DNA of 64,000 nucleotides from Flavobacteriia bacterium (GCA_016178305.1 JACOTM010000116.1:1-64000), one strand, 5' to 3'; shown: positions 45,729 through 56,692, counted from the first letter of the stretch. Notes: generated by a model from the letters alone, not told the origin. Translations and numbers: made by a program.

Positions 45729-48700
45729 ATGCTAATTATTCGAACAACTGTTTTATTATGTTTTGTTTTAATGTTAAACAATGCATATAGCCAATTGGTT
45801 ATCTCTAATCAAGGTGCATCTGCTAGTTCAATTGTGTCAGGTTTCATTGGTACAGGTTTAACGATAACGAACCCGGTGATTAGTTGTCCCTCAAATGCTT
45901 ATGGAACATTTTCTGGAGGAACAGCTTTGGGTGTCTCAAATGGTGTAATTCTGACAACTGGATTAGCTGCAAACGTTTCGAATCCAGCCACTTTTTTTAT
46001 GAGCACCAATAATGGGACTACTTGTAATGATGCTCAATTAACCAGTTTAGATGGGTCAGCAAAAAATGATTGTTGTATATTAGAATTTGACGTAACCCCT
46101 CAATGTACTCAATTAACTATAAAATTTGTTTTTGGTTCTGAAGAATATCCATCGTTTGTTAATTCCTCTTTTAATGATGCTTTCGGATTTTTTGTATCTG
46201 GTCCAAATCCAACGGGAGGATCTTATACCAATAAAAATATTGCAATTGTAACTGGTACTACTATTTGTAGTATTGATAATGTTAATGCCAATACAAATTC
46301 GGGTTATTATGTAAATAATACTGGAGGAACTGTCGTGCCTTTCGGTGGATATACTACTGCTTTGACTTCTACCTTGGCTGTTACTCCTTGCCAAATATAT
46401 CATTTTAAAATTGCAATTGCTGATGCTTCAGATCATATTTATGATTCGGGGGTTTTTATCGATTTTTTACAGTGTGCGAATGCAATGAGTGTTTCTTCCT
46501 CTGCTACAAATGCAACGTGTGGATTAGCAAATGGTACTGCTACTGCGGTTGTTACTAATGGAATTGCTCCTTTAACTTATACTTGGTCGCCAGCACCAGG
46601 TGCAGGACAAGGTACACCCAATGTAACTGGTTTAACTGCGGGAGTTACATATACAGTTTCTGTTGATGATTCTTATGCTTGTATTTTACCTCAAACTTCT
46701 TCTGTTTCTATTGTAGGTACATTAGCACCTACAGTAACTGTAAATAGTAGTGTGATTTGCTCTAATAGTAATGCGACAGTTACTGCAACACCTGGATCTG
46801 CTGGGACATATAGCTATGCCTGGACGGTTCCTTCAGGTGTTACTAATCCTGGGAATGTCTCTAGTTTTACTACAAATGTTCAAGGAACTTACAGTGTGAT
46901 TATAACAAACACTGTTACTTCTTGTTCGAGTTTAAGTGCTTCAGGAACAGTTACGGTTAATATGTTGCCGACAGCAACTATTTCATACACAGGACCATTT
47001 TGCACCTCAAATTCGACCGCTCAAGCTGTTACATTGACAGGAACAAATTCTTATACAGGAGGAGCATATACTTCTTCGCCTTCAGGATTATCTATAAATA
47101 GTTCTACAGGAGCAATAACACCAAGTTTATCAGCTGGAGGGACTTATACGGTTACTTATACAATTCCAGCAACGGGCTCTTGTCCTGCGGTAACAGTAAC
47201 TACTAATGTTACGATAAATGTAATACCAACAGCAACTATTTCATACGCAGGACCGTTTTGTACCTCAAATTCGACTGCTCAAGCTGTTACATTGACAGGA
47301 ACAAATTCTTATATAGGAGGAACATATACTTCGTCACCTTCAGGATTGTCTATAAATAGTTCAACAGGTGCGGTTACTCCAAGTTTATCAACAGGCGGTA
47401 CATATACAGTTACTTATACAATAACGGGTAGTGGTGCATGTCCTAATGTTGTTGCAACTACAAGTGTAACGATTAATCAAGCAGCTACAGCAACTATTTC
47501 ATACGCAGGACCGTTTTGCACCTCAAATTCGACTGCTCAAGCTGTTACATTGACAGGAACAAATTCTTATACAGGAGGAGCATATACTTCTTTGCCTTCA
47601 GGATTATCTATAAATAGTTCTACAGGAGCAATAACACCAAGTTTATCTGTTGGAGGGACTTATACGGTTACTTATACAATTCCAGCAACGGGATCTTGTC
47701 CTGCGGTAACTGCAACTACCAATGTTACGATAGATGTTTTACCGACAGCGGTTATTGATTATTTAGATCCTTTTTGTAAATTAATTGCAGCAGATCAAAT
47801 GCCGACAATTTCAGGAACTGGGAGTTATTCAGGGGGAGTGTTTTCAAGTTCGCCATCAGGTTTAACAATTAATTCTACAACGGGAGCAATTCTTCCAAGT
47901 TCAAGCACAGTTGGAACTTATACCGTTACATATACAATAGCAGCTTCGTCTTCTTGTTTAGCAGTTTCAGTAACAACTTCTGTGACGATAAGTCCAATAT
48001 TAATCCCAACAATAACGTGTGGAACTGCAACTTCTAACTCTCTTATCTTTAATTGGAATAGTGTTGTTGGAGCAACTGGATATTCAGTTTCTTATCAAGT
48101 AAACAGTGGGTCATTGATTTCTGTTGGATCAATTGGAAATGTATTGTCTTATTCGGTTACAGGTTTGAGTCCAAATGATAATGTTACGATAACCGTTTTA
48201 CCAACAGGAGCGACTGGCACTTGTTTTGATTCATCAAATCAGATATGTCAAACAACAGATTGTACACCACCTTCTGCATTAATTAATTATTCTGGACCAT
48301 ATTGTACATCATTAACAACAGCTCAGAGTGTCGTGTTAAATGGGCAAGATGGTGTAAACGATATGAATATAAATTGGCCTTATACAGGAGGAATTTTTTC
48401 TTCTACAACAGGATTGTCTATTAATGGTTCAAACGGAGAAATCGTCCCAAGTATGAGTACCTCTGGAACTTATGTTGTTACTTATACAATTCCGGCAAGT
48501 GGATCTTGTACTTCTGTTACAGCAACAACGAGTGTGGTTATTACACAGATGCCTACAGTTAGTATTTCTTATAACGGACCTTACTGTAATTCTGACATTA
48601 CTCCATATAGTGTAATAATGTCAGGGACTAATTCGTATTTAGGAGGTCAATTTTCTACTTCACCTACAGGTTTGTTTTTAAATGCTAATTCAGGTTTACT

Positions 48701-50120
48701 TACTCCAAACCTAAGTACATCAGGTACATATATGGTTACTTATTCAACATTAGCTAGTGGTGGCTGTCCTGTTGTTCAGGCAACTACATCTGTTGCTGTA
48801 ACGGCTTTGCCAACGTCTAATATCGCGTACCAAATACCTTTTTGTTTATCGGATAATGGTCCTGAAGTAAGTGCTTTAAATGGTTCAGGTGCTTATACAG
48901 GAGGAAGTTATTCTAGTACACCTTCAGGATTGAATATTAACACAGTTTCAGGAGAGATAATTCCAAATTTAAGTTTAGTTGGAACTTATAACGTTTTATA
49001 TACAACATTGCCAGGGGGAGGGTGTCCAGTGACAACATCTACAACAGTTGTTGAAATCTCAGCTCTTCCAAATGCAACAATTTCTGGTTCTGATACTATA
49101 TGTGCAGGATTGTCCTCTTTGATTTCATTTGTAGGATCGCCAAATGCGATGGTTTCTTATACTGTTAATAATGGAGCAATACAAACTTTACTATTGGATG
49201 GTTCAGGTGTAGGGAGTGTTCAAACAGGAATTCTTCAAGCAGATGTAGTTTATACATTGACAGGAGTTGCGTATATTACTTCTCCGTATTGTTCGCAATT
49301 GCTAAATCAAACAGCAGTTGTAACAATTGAAAATCCACCAGTAATAAATTTTACACCTAATATTACAACGGGATGTGTTCCATTAACAGTGAGTTTTACA
49401 AATACAACACAGAATTCAAATAGTTGTAATTGGAATTTTGGGGATGGAGATTCAGAAATAGGTTGTGGGGTTGTAAGTCATACTTTTTTATCGGCAGGTT
49501 GTTTTGATATTTCATTAAATGTTGAGTCAATAAATGGGTGCACAGCAAGTTTATCAGTTCCAGATCTAGTTTGTGTAGAAGATAAACCACATGCAGCATT
49601 TGATGTTAATCCTAATGTAATTTTGACAACAGAACCGATTGTGAACTTGAATAATACATCAATAGGAGCAACAACATATAATTGGATGTTTGGAGATGGA
49701 TTAAGTTCAACATTAATATCACCTAGTCATGAATATAACGTGAATGAGGTAACAGGATATACGATTACATTGATAGCAAAATCAACTTTAGGGTGTACAG
49801 ATACTGCAATATCAAGTGTCTCTGTTAAAGAGGAGTTGTTATATTTTATTCCAAATACATTTACGCCTGATGGCGATAAATTTAATCAAACATTTCAACC
49901 TGTCTTCTCAATGGGGATAGACCCGTATAATTTTAATATGTTAATATTTAATAGATGGGGAGAAATAATTTTTGAATCAAATGATGCTAAGATTGGTTGG
50001 GATGGAACTTATGGAGGGAAATTAGTTCAAGAAGGAGTTTATACATGGAAAATAAATTTCAAATTAAAAACCTCCGATGAACGGAAAATGATTACGGGAC
50101 ATGTGAATGTATTAAAATGA
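45729..50120 (+). CDS. Giant choice-of-anchor-L repeat protein with T9SS type B sorting domain
   Basis: 1463 residues. Signal peptide ending NAYSQ; a choice-of-anchor L domain (about 25-250, GVILTTGLAANVSNP ... CCILEFDVTPQCTQLTIKFVFGSEEYPSFV ... FIDFLQC); a SprB-like repeat (ATCGLANGTATAVV); an Ig-like domain; four units of exactly 86 residues (SYxGPFCTSNSTAQAVTLTGTNSY); an FN3-like domain (about 757-845); three diverged relatives of the 86-residue unit; one unit of the ATISG type; two PKD domains; and a type B C-terminal domain nearly the same as that of the preceding gene. It is an exported surface protein, paralogous over its last third to the neighbour. Confidence 0.9.
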   Translation: MLIIRTTVLLCFVLMLNNAYSQLVISNQGASASSIVSGFIGTGLTITNPVISCPSNAYGTFSGGTALGVSNGVILTTGLAANVSNPATFFMSTNNGTTCNDAQLTSLDGSAKNDCCILEFDVTPQCTQLTIKFVFGSEEYPSFVNSSFNDAFGFFVSGPNPTGGSYTNKNIAIVTGTTICSIDNVNANTNSGYYVNNTGGTVVPFGGYTTALTSTLAVTPCQIYHFKIAIADASDHIYDSGVFIDFLQCANAMSVSSSATNATCGLANGTATAVVTNGIAPLTYTWSPAPGAGQGTPNVTGLTAGVTYTVSVDDSYACILPQTSSVSIVGTLAPTVTVNSSVICSNSNATVTATPGSAGTYSYAWTVPSGVTNPGNVSSFTTNVQGTYSVIITNTVTSCSSLSASGTVTVNMLPTATISYTGPFCTSNSTAQAVTLTGTNSYTGGAYTSSPSGLSINSSTGAITPSLSAGGTYTVTYTIPATGSCPAVTVTTNVTINVIPTATISYAGPFCTSNSTAQAVTLTGTNSYIGGTYTSSPSGLSINSSTGAVTPSLSTGGTYTVTYTITGSGACPNVVATTSVTINQAATATISYAGPFCTSNSTAQAVTLTGTNSYTGGAYTSLPSGLSINSSTGAITPSLSVGGTYTVTYTIPATGSCPAVTATTNVTIDVLPTAVIDYLDPFCKLIAADQMPTISGTGSYSGGVFSSSPSGLTINSTTGAILPSSSTVGTYTVTYTIAASSSCLAVSVTTSVTISPILIPTITCGTATSNSLIFNWNSVVGATGYSVSYQVNSGSLISVGSIGNVLSYSVTGLSPNDNVTITVLPTGATGTCFDSSNQICQTTDCTPPSALINYSGPYCTSLTTAQSVVLNGQDGVNDMNINWPYTGGIFSSTTGLSINGSNGEIVPSMSTSGTYVVTYTIPASGSCTSVTATTSVVITQMPTVSISYNGPYCNSDITPYSVIMSGTNSYLGGQFSTSPTGLFLNANSGLLTPNLSTSGTYMVTYSTLASGGCPVVQATTSVAVTALPTSNIAYQIPFCLSDNGPEVSALNGSGAYTGGSYSSTPSGLNINTVSGEIIPNLSLVGTYNVLYTTLPGGGCPVTTSTTVVEISALPNATISGSDTICAGLSSLISFVGSPNAMVSYTVNNGAIQTLLLDGSGVGSVQTGILQADVVYTLTGVAYITSPYCSQLLNQTAVVTIENPPVINFTPNITTGCVPLTVSFTNTTQNSNSCNWNFGDGDSEIGCGVVSHTFLSAGCFDISLNVESINGCTASLSVPDLVCVEDKPHAAFDVNPNVILTTEPIVNLNNTSIGATTYNWMFGDGLSSTLISPSHEYNVNEVTGYTITLIAKSTLGCTDTAISSVSVKEELLYFIPNTFTPDGDKFNQTFQPVFSMGIDPYNFNMLIFNRWGEIIFESNDAKIGWDGTYGGKLVQEGVYTWKINFKLKTSDERKMITGHVNVLK
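46968..47999 (+). repeat. Four tandem coding repeats of exactly 258 bp
   Basis: Units start at 46968, 47226, 47484 and 47742. Units 1 and 3 are almost the same along their full length, including third codon positions. Unit 2 shares only its first half with them, and unit 4 is more diverged. This mosaic suggests recent duplication plus conversion. Confidence 0.88.
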
Positions 50121-50124
50121 ATGG

Positions 50125-50152
50125 AAGCCGATTTTTTAATCGGCTTTTTTTT
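50125..50152 (+). terminator. Intrinsic terminator behind the second adhesin gene
   Basis: AAGCCGATT (50125-50133), loop TTTT, AATCGGCTT (50138-50146) and then a T-run; it starts 4 bases past the stop codon. Confidence 0.92.
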
Positions 50153-50213
50153 GCGATTCTATTTTTAAATATATTGTAATCAGTGATTAAATGTAAATAA
50201 TTTTCATAAGCCC

Positions 50214-50243
50214 TTGGTTTGTAAAATAAAAATATTATCTTTG
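50214..50243 (+). promoter_or_regulatory. Promoter of the str-S10-spc operon (TTG-N19-TATCTTTG)
   Basis: TTG (50214-50216), a 19-base spacer and TATCTTTG (50236-50243) match the Bacteroidota consensus very well. Transcription should start near 50248, about 50 bases before rpsL. Confidence 0.8.
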
Positions 50244-50247
50244 CAGT

Positions 50248-50265
50248 CCCAAAAAAGAATTTGGG
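50248..50265 (+). promoter_or_regulatory. 5'-terminal hairpin of the str-S10-spc mRNA
   Basis: CCCAAA-aaagaa-TTTGGG, a 6-bp stem that would sit at the very 5' end of the operon RNA. It might protect the RNA or take part in autogenous control. The rest of the leader has no other structure that I can support. Confidence 0.4.
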
Positions 50266-50299
50266 TTAGAATATTATTCACAAAAGTTAATAGGTTTAT

Positions 50300-50677
50300 A
50301 TGCCAACTATTCAACAGTTAGTACGCAAAGGCAGAACTGCAGTGGTGAAAAAGAGCAAGTCAGCAGCACTTGACTCATGTCCACAGCGTAAAGGGGTATG
50401 TGTAAGGGTTTACACCACTACTCCTAAAAAACCGAACTCTGCAATGAGAAAAGTTGCAAGGGTACGTCTCACCAATGGTAAGGAGGTGAACGCATACATC
50501 GGTGGTGAAGGTCATAATTTACAAGAGCACTCTTTGGTGCTTGTACGTGGAGGAAGAGTAAAAGATCTTCCTGGGGTAAGATACCACATCGTACGAGGTG
50601 CAGAAGATACGGCGGGAGTTGAAGGAAGAACTCAACGTCGCTCGAAGTATGGAACTAAGAGACCTAAACAAAAATAA
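50300..50677 (+). CDS. rpsL: 30S ribosomal protein S12
   Basis: 125 residues, the first gene of the str operon. The decoding-centre region [22 protein letters not shown]-like (here [17 protein letters not shown]) carries the Lys that is changed in streptomycin resistance; here it is Lys. [11 protein letters not shown] and the [10 protein letters not shown] block with the second resistance Lys region ([12 protein letters not shown]) are also wild type. Full length, basic C-terminus [10 protein letters not shown]. Confidence 0.98.
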   Translation: MPTIQQLVRKGRTAVVKKSKSAALDSCPQRKGVCVRVYTTTPKKPNSAMRKVARVRLTNGKEVNAYIGGEGHNLQEHSLVLVRGGRVKDLPGVRYHIVRGAEDTAGVEGRTQRRSKYGTKRPKQK

Positions 50678-50695
50678 TTTTAAAGCTTTTACAAG

Positions 50696-51166
50696 ATGAG
50701 AAGAAGAAAAGCCAAAAAGATTGCCATCCTTCCAGATCCACGTTTTAACGAGGTATTGGTAACTAAGTTTGTAAATAACTTAATGTTAGACGGTAAAAAA
50801 ACTTTAGCGTTCAAGATTTTTTATGATGCAATTGATATCATAGAAACAAAAATTGAAGAAACGCCAGGTTTAGAGGTGTTTAAAAAAGGATTAGAGAATG
50901 TAACTCCAAGCGTAGAGGTTAGAAGCCGTCGTGTAGGTGGTGCAACTTTTCAAATCCCAACTCCAGTACGTGAAGAAAGAAAACAATCATTAGCTATGAA
51001 GTGGATGATAGGTTATTCTCGTAAACGTAATGAGAAAACTATGGCAGGTAGATTAGCTGCTGAGTTAATTGCAGCTTCAAAAGAAGAAGGAGCAGCATAC
51101 AAAAAGAAAGAAGATACATTAAGAATGGCTGAAGCAAATAAAGCATTCTCACATTTTAGATTCTAA
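50696..51166 (+). CDS. rpsG: 30S ribosomal protein S7
   Basis: 156 residues, full length. [30 protein letters not shown] and the [24 protein letters not shown] block are diagnostic. It nucleates folding of the 16S 3' major domain and contacts the E site. It is 18 bases behind rpsL and 4 bases ahead of fusA. Confidence 0.98.
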   Translation: MRRRKAKKIAILPDPRFNEVLVTKFVNNLMLDGKKTLAFKIFYDAIDIIETKIEETPGLEVFKKGLENVTPSVEVRSRRVGGATFQIPTPVREERKQSLAMKWMIGYSRKRNEKTMAGRLAAELIAASKEEGAAYKKKEDTLRMAEANKAFSHFRF

Positions 51167-51170
51167 GAAA

Positions 51171-53276
51171 ATGGCTAGAGATCTTAAATTTACTAGAAAT
51201 ATTGGTATTGCAGCTCATATTGATGCAGGTAAAACTACAACAACTGAACGTATTCTTTATTATGGTGGTGTAAATCACAAAATTGGAGAAGTTCATGATG
51301 GTGGAGCTACAATGGATTGGATGGAGCAAGAGCAAGAAAGAGGTATTACAATTACTTCTGCAGCTACAACATTAAAATGGCAATACCGTGGACAAGAATA
51401 TCATATGAATATCATTGATACTCCTGGACACGTTGATTTTACTGTAGAGGTAAATCGTTCATTACGTGTATTGGATGGTTTAGTTTTCTTGTTTTCAGCT
51501 GTTGATGGTGTTGAGCCTCAATCTGAAACAAACTGGCGTTTAGCAAATAATTATAATGTTCCTCGTATTGGTTTTGTTAATAAAATGGACCGTTCAGGAG
51601 CAGATTTCTTAAATGTTTGTAAACAAGTTAAGGAAATGTTAGGAAGTCATGCTTTGCCTTTGCAATTAAATATTGGTGCAGAAGATGATTTTCAAGGTGT
51701 TGTTGATTTGATTAATTTCAAAGGTATCGTGTGGAATGAACATGATATGGGGATGACATTTAAAGAAATTGAAATTCCAGCAGATATCATTGATGAAGCA
51801 CGTCAATTACGTGAAGAATTATTGGAAGCTGTAGCTGAATTCAATGACACATTAATGGAGAAATATTTTGTTGATCCAGAATCTTTGACTGAAAGAGAAA
51901 TTCTTGATGCATTAAGAGAAGCTACAATTGCAGGAAAAGTTGTTCCTATGATGTGTGGATCTGCTTTTAAAAATAAAGGAGTTCAAGCAATGTTGGATAT
52001 GGTGATGGAAATTTTACCTTCACCAATGGATGTTGATGGTATTACTGGAACTAATCCAAAAACAGGAGAAGAAGTAACACGTCAGCCTTCGTATAATGAA
52101 CCTTTTGCTGCTTTAGCATTTAAAATTGCAACTGATCCATTCGTAGGACGTTTGTGTTTTATTCGTGCTTATTCTGGTAATTTGCAAGCAGGTTCTTATG
52201 TATTTAATACAAGATCTGATAACAAAGAGCGTATTTCTCGTATTTTCCAAATGCACGCGAATAAACAAAATCAAATTGATGAATTAGGAGCAGGTGATAT
52301 TGGTGCTGTTGTTGGATTTAAAGATATTCGTACAGGGGATACTTTGTGTGATGAAAAACATCCAATTGTACTTGAATCTATGAATTTCCCTGAACCAGTT
52401 ATTGGTTTAGCAATTGAACCTAAAACTCAGGCTGATACAGATAGATTGTCAATTGGATTAAATAAGTTGTCTGAAGAAGATCCAACTTTCCGAGTGAATA
52501 CAGATGAAGAGACAGGACAAACAATCATCAGTGGTATGGGTGAGTTACACTTAGAGATCATTGTTGACCGTTTGAAAAGAGAATTTAAAGTAGAAGTAAA
52601 TCAAGGAGCACCTCAAGTTTCATATAGAGAGGCAATCAATGGTTCTATTGAACATCGAGAAGTTTATAAAAAACAATCAGGTGGACGTGGGAAATTTGCT
52701 GATATTTTAGTTAAAATTTCTCCTCAAGATGATCAAGAGAAACATGGATTAGAATTTGTTAATTCGATTAAAGGTGGTAATATTCCACGTGAATTTATCC
52801 CTTCTGTTGAAAAAGGATTTAAAGAATCAATGAAAAACGGTGTATTGGCTGGTTATTTAGTAGATTCAATGAAAGTTGAATTATTAGATGGTTCTTACCA
52901 TAATGTCGATTCAGATTCTTTATCTTTTGAGATTTGCGCTAAAATGGCTTACCGTGAAGCATTGAAAAAATGTAGTCCAATGTTATTAGAACCAATTATG
53001 AAATTGGAAGTAGTAACGCCAGAAGAAAACATGGGTGATGTAGTAGGAGATTTGAACCGTCGTCGTGGATTAATGAAAGGTATGGATGATAGAAATGGGG
53101 CAAAAGTTGTAAAAGCAGATGTTCCGTTATCAGAAATGTTTGGATATGTTACTCAATTGAGAACAATCACTTCAGGTCGTGCAACTTCAAGTATGGAGTT
53201 CTCTCATTACACAGAAGCACCTAAAAATGTTGCAGATGCTGTAATAGCAAAAGTTCAAGGAAAAGTCAATGCTTAA
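51171..53276 (+). CDS. fusA: Elongation factor G
   Basis: 701 residues. The G domain has [17 protein letters not shown], the switch-[11 protein letters not shown] and [10 protein letters not shown]; domains II-V follow to the end ([13 protein letters not shown]). It drives translocation of tRNA and mRNA with GTP. It is followed directly by rpsJ: tuf, which sits here in many other phyla, is absent. Confidence 0.98.
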   Translation: MARDLKFTRNIGIAAHIDAGKTTTTERILYYGGVNHKIGEVHDGGATMDWMEQEQERGITITSAATTLKWQYRGQEYHMNIIDTPGHVDFTVEVNRSLRVLDGLVFLFSAVDGVEPQSETNWRLANNYNVPRIGFVNKMDRSGADFLNVCKQVKEMLGSHALPLQLNIGAEDDFQGVVDLINFKGIVWNEHDMGMTFKEIEIPADIIDEARQLREELLEAVAEFNDTLMEKYFVDPESLTEREILDALREATIAGKVVPMMCGSAFKNKGVQAMLDMVMEILPSPMDVDGITGTNPKTGEEVTRQPSYNEPFAALAFKIATDPFVGRLCFIRAYSGNLQAGSYVFNTRSDNKERISRIFQMHANKQNQIDELGAGDIGAVVGFKDIRTGDTLCDEKHPIVLESMNFPEPVIGLAIEPKTQADTDRLSIGLNKLSEEDPTFRVNTDEETGQTIISGMGELHLEIIVDRLKREFKVEVNQGAPQVSYREAINGSIEHREVYKKQSGGRGKFADILVKISPQDDQEKHGLEFVNSIKGGNIPREFIPSVEKGFKESMKNGVLAGYLVDSMKVELLDGSYHNVDSDSLSFEICAKMAYREALKKCSPMLLEPIMKLEVVTPEENMGDVVGDLNRRRGLMKGMDDRNGAKVVKADVPLSEMFGYVTQLRTITSGRATSSMEFSHYTEAPKNVADAVIAKVQGKVNA

Positions 53277-53286
53277 TATTTAGATA

Positions 53287-53592
53287 ATGAGCCAAAGAAT
53301 TAGAATAAAGTTAAAATCTTACGATCACAATTTAGTTGATAAATCAGCTGAAAAAATCGTAAAAACAGTTAAAGCTACTGGTGCCGTTGTAAGTGGACCA
53401 ATTCCGTTACCAACACACAAAAGAATATATACAGTTTTAAGATCACCACACGTTATGAAAAAAGCGCGTGAGCAGTTCGAATTATGTTCTTATAAACGTC
53501 TTTTAGATATTTATAGTTCATCATCAAAAACAGTTGATGCTTTGATGAGATTAGAATTGCCTAGTGGGGTTGATGTAGAAATTAAAGTTTAA
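53287..53592 (+). CDS. rpsJ: 30S ribosomal protein S10
   Basis: 101 residues. [49 protein letters not shown] and the C-terminal [11 protein letters not shown] are typical. S10 also acts as NusE in antitermination. It starts 10 bases after fusA and opens the S10 part of the cluster. Confidence 0.98.
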   Translation: MSQRIRIKLKSYDHNLVDKSAEKIVKTVKATGAVVSGPIPLPTHKRIYTVLRSPHVMKKAREQFELCSYKRLLDIYSSSSKTVDALMRLELPSGVDVEIKV

Positions 53593-53609
53593 TTAATAAT
53601 AAATAAAGT

Positions 53610-54224
53610 ATGCCGGGAATTATTGGTAGAAAAGTCGGAATGACTAGCATCTACAGTGCCGAGGGTAAGGCAACACCATGCACAGTGATAGAAGCTGGTC
53701 CTTGCGTAGTAACTCAGGTTAAAACGCAAGACCGTGATGGATATGAAGCTATTCAATTAGGATTTGGAGAAAGAAAAGAAAAAAACACTCCAAATGCATT
53801 GAAAGGTCATTTCAAAAAAGCAAACACAACTCCAAAATCAACTTTAGCTGAATTTAAAGGCTTTGATGGATTGAATTTAGGAGATGTTGTTGATGCTACA
53901 ATTTTTGAAGAAGGAGAATACGTTGGTGTTTCTGGTACTTCAAAAGGAAAAGGTTTTCAAGGGGTTGTTAAACGTCATGGATTTGGTGGTGTAGGTCAAT
54001 CTACTCACGGTCAACATAATCGTTTACGTGCGCCAGGATCTATTGGTGCTTGTTCTTATCCTGCACGTGTATTCAAAGGAATGCGCATGGCTGGACAAAT
54101 GGGAAACAAAACAGTAGTTGTTGAAAACTTAGTAGTATTAAAAGTTTTAGCAGATAAAAATTTGATCGTAGTAAAAGGATCTATTCCTGGAGCTAAAGGT
54201 TCAACAGTAACAATCGAGAAGTAA
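53610..54224 (+). CDS. rplC: 50S ribosomal protein L3
   Basis: 204 residues. [32 protein letters not shown] at the start, and the [32 protein letters not shown] loop that reaches to the peptidyl-transferase centre. Its stop shares one base with the rplD start. Confidence 0.98.
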   Translation: MPGIIGRKVGMTSIYSAEGKATPCTVIEAGPCVVTQVKTQDRDGYEAIQLGFGERKEKNTPNALKGHFKKANTTPKSTLAEFKGFDGLNLGDVVDATIFEEGEYVGVSGTSKGKGFQGVVKRHGFGGVGQSTHGQHNRLRAPGSIGACSYPARVFKGMRMAGQMGNKTVVVENLVVLKVLADKNLIVVKGSIPGAKGSTVTIEK

Positions 54225-54850
54225 TGGAAGTAACAGTATTTGACTCAAAAGGAAAAGCTACTTCTAAAAAAGTAACGCTTTCAGACGCTATCTTTGGTAT
54301 TGAACCAAATGATCATGCAATTTATTTAGATGTTAAACAACATTTAGCAAATCGTCGTCAAGGAACACATAAAGCAAAAGAACGAGCTGAAATTGCTGGT
54401 TCCACAAAAAAAATTAAAAAACAAAAAGGAACTGGTGGGGCACGTGCTGGTGATATTAAATCTGGAACTAGAGTTGGGGGAGGTAGAATCTTCGGGCCAC
54501 GTCCAAGAAACTATCACTTCAAATTGAACGTTAAATTAAAACGTTTAGCTAGAAAATCAGCGTTTGCATACAAAGCAAAATCAGATTCAATTTTGGTATT
54601 AGAAGATTTAGTGTTATCTTCGCCAAAAACTAAAGAATTTAAGTCTATTTTAGCGGACTTAAAATTAGAAAATGATAAAGTATTGATGATTTTAGGTTCA
54701 CAGAATGACAATGTTTATTGGTCTTCTCGTAACCTTGGAAGAATTAAAGTTGTTACAGCTGAGTCAGTTAACACTTATGATGTGTTAAATGCGAAAAAAG
54801 TTGTTTTAGCAGAAAGTTCTATTGAAGTTATCGAAAAGATTTTAAACTAA
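54224..54850 (+). CDS. rplD: 50S ribosomal protein L4
   Basis: 208 residues. The tunnel-lining loop (KKIKKQKGTGGARAGDIKSGTRVGGGRIFGPRPRNY) is present. The start overlaps the rplC stop by one base (TAATG), so translation is coupled. In enterobacteria L4 represses the S10 operon; no such leader is seen here. Confidence 0.98.
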   Translation: MEVTVFDSKGKATSKKVTLSDAIFGIEPNDHAIYLDVKQHLANRRQGTHKAKERAEIAGSTKKIKKQKGTGGARAGDIKSGTRVGGGRIFGPRPRNYHFKLNVKLKRLARKSAFAYKAKSDSILVLEDLVLSSPKTKEFKSILADLKLENDKVLMILGSQNDNVYWSSRNLGRIKVVTAESVNTYDVLNAKKVVLAESSIEVIEKILN

Positions 54851-54856
54851 TTGATG

Positions 54857-55153
54857 ATGAAAACAATAATCAAAAAGCCGTTAATTACGGAAAAAGCTAC
54901 AGCGGCTGGTGAAAAATTCAACCGTTTTACTTTCGAAGTTGATAAAAAGGCAAATAAGATTGAAATAAAAAAAGCTGTCGAAAAATTGTATTCAGTACAC
55001 GTTACAGATGTACGTACATTAAACTATGGCGGTGGAAAATCCTCTGTTAAATATACAAACAAAGGTATCGTTGAGCAACCAAACAACCCTTGGAAAAAAG
55101 CGGTTGTGACAATTGCAGATGGAGAAACGATTGATTTATTTACTAATTTCTAA
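54857..55153 (+). CDS. rplW: 50S ribosomal protein L23
   Basis: 98 residues from the ATG at 54857 (MKTIIKKPLITEKATAAGEK). An ATG one codon earlier and a TTG at 54851 are also in frame; the family start favours one of the two ATGs. L23 sits at the tunnel exit and docks trigger factor and SRP. It begins a few bases after rplD. Confidence 0.96.
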   Translation: MKTIIKKPLITEKATAAGEKFNRFTFEVDKKANKIEIKKAVEKLYSVHVTDVRTLNYGGGKSSVKYTNKGIVEQPNNPWKKAVVTIADGETIDLFTNF

Positions 55154-55166
55154 GTAAGTTTTAAGA

Positions 55167-55991
55167 ATGAGTCTTAAAAAATTTAAGCCTACAACTCCAG
55201 GGCAAAGACACAAGATCAACAGTGATTACAAAGAAATCACTACGAATACTCCAGAAAAGAGTTTAGTAGTTGGTATCAGTAAAAATGGAGGTCGTAATAA
55301 TGACGGTAGAATGACCATGCGTTACATTGGAGGTGGTCACAAACAAAAATACCGTATTATTGATTTTAAAAGAGATAAAGTTGATGTGCCAGCTACGGTA
55401 AAAACTATCGAGTACGATCCAAATCGTACAGCTCGTATTGCTTTATTATTCTATGCAGATGGTGAAAAACGTTATATCGTTGCACCAGACGGATTAAAAG
55501 TTGGAGATACTGTTGTATCCGGAAAAACTGCAGCTCCAAACGTAGGTAATGCACTTTTCTTAAGTGACATTCCATTAGGTACAGTAATTCATAATATTGA
55601 ATTAAAACCTGGTAAAGGAGGATCTATTGCTCGTGGTGCTGGAACTTATGCACAACTGAACGCTCGTGATGGTAAGTATGCTATCGTTAAAATGCCTTCT
55701 GGTGAAACTAGATTGATTTTGACAACTTGTATGGCAACTATCGGATCAGTATCTAATTCTGAACATAACTTGGTAGTATCAGGTAAAGCTGGTAGATCAC
55801 GTTGGTTAGGTAGACGTCCACGTGTACGTGGTGTAGTGATGAACCCAGTAGATCACCCAATGGGTGGTGGTGAAGGTAGAAATGCCGGAGGACACCCAAG
55901 ATCTCGTAATGGTGTTCCTGCTAAAGGTTACAAAACTCGTGATAAAAAGAAATATTCAGATAAATTAATTATCGAAAGAAGAAAAAAATAA
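55167..55991 (+). CDS. rplB: 50S ribosomal protein L2
   Basis: 274 residues. [12 protein letters not shown] at the start, [15 protein letters not shown] in the OB-like domain, and the [13 protein letters not shown] loop with the His needed for peptidyl-transferase assembly. Ends in the usual basic tail. Confidence 0.98.
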   Translation: MSLKKFKPTTPGQRHKINSDYKEITTNTPEKSLVVGISKNGGRNNDGRMTMRYIGGGHKQKYRIIDFKRDKVDVPATVKTIEYDPNRTARIALLFYADGEKRYIVAPDGLKVGDTVVSGKTAAPNVGNALFLSDIPLGTVIHNIELKPGKGGSIARGAGTYAQLNARDGKYAIVKMPSGETRLILTTCMATIGSVSNSEHNLVVSGKAGRSRWLGRRPRVRGVVMNPVDHPMGGGEGRNAGGHPRSRNGVPAKGYKTRDKKKYSDKLIIERRKK

Positions 55992-55998
55992 TTAGGAT

Positions 55999-56277
55999 AT
56001 GAGTCGTTCGTTGAAAAAACCACCATTCGTACATTACAAACTTGTAATGCGAGTGGATGATGCAAAAGCTAAAGATAGCAAAGCGGTGATCAAAACATGG
56101 TCTCGTGCATCGACAATTACTCCAGACTTCGTAGGTTTAACTTTTGCTGTACATAATGGTAATAAGTTCATTCCTGTGTTTGTTACAGAAAACATGGTAG
56201 GTCACAAGTTAGGTGAGTTTTCACCAACTCGTAATTTCCGTGGGCATGGAGCGAATAAAAAAGATAAGAAAAGATAG
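55999..56277 (+). CDS. rpsS: 30S ribosomal protein S19
   Basis: 92 residues. [38 protein letters not shown] and [16 protein letters not shown] are all diagnostic. It binds the 30S head with S13. Confidence 0.98.
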   Translation: MSRSLKKPPFVHYKLVMRVDDAKAKDSKAVIKTWSRASTITPDFVGLTFAVHNGNKFIPVFVTENMVGHKLGEFSPTRNFRGHGANKKDKKR

Positions 56278-56296
56278 AATTTTTAAATAGCAAAAA

Positions 56297-56692
56297 ATGG
56301 GTGCTAGAAAACGTTTGAGAGCTGAGAATTTAAAGCAGGAAAGATCAACAATGGCCTTTGCTCGCTTAAATGATTCTCCAATTGCTCCAAGAAAGATGAG
56401 ATTAGTTGCCGACTTAGTAAGAGGTGTTGAAGTGAATAAAGCTTTAAACATTTTGCAACACAACTCAAAAAATGCTTCTGTAAGTTTAGGCAAATTATTG
56501 CGTTCTGCAATTGCTAACTGGGAGCAAAAAAATGAAGGAAAGAGTATCGAAGAAGAAACTTTGGTAGTTAAGTCTATTGAAGTTGGTGGAGGTGCAATGT
56601 TGAAAAGAATTCAACCTGCTCCACAAGGTAGAGCTCATAGAGTAAGAAAAAGATCAAACCACGTTACTGTAGTAATTGACGGTAAAAATTAA
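56297..56692 (+). CDS. rplV: 50S ribosomal protein L22
   Basis: 131 residues. [27 protein letters not shown] and the tunnel hairpin [28 protein letters not shown]. The N-terminus ([17 protein letters not shown]) is longer than in E. coli, as usual in Bacteroidota. Confidence 0.97.
   Translation: MGARKRLRAENLKQERSTMAFARLNDSPIAPRKMRLVADLVRGVEVNKALNILQHNSKNASVSLGKLLRSAIANWEQKNEGKSIEEETLVVKSIEVGGGAMLKRIQPAPQGRAHRVRKRSNHVTVVIDGKN

Noticed and set aside
42119-47999. CRISPR array or satellite DNA
   Set aside because: Long exact periods (270 and 258 bp) stay in frame within coding sequence and show protein-level constraint; there are no short repeat-spacer units or cas genes.
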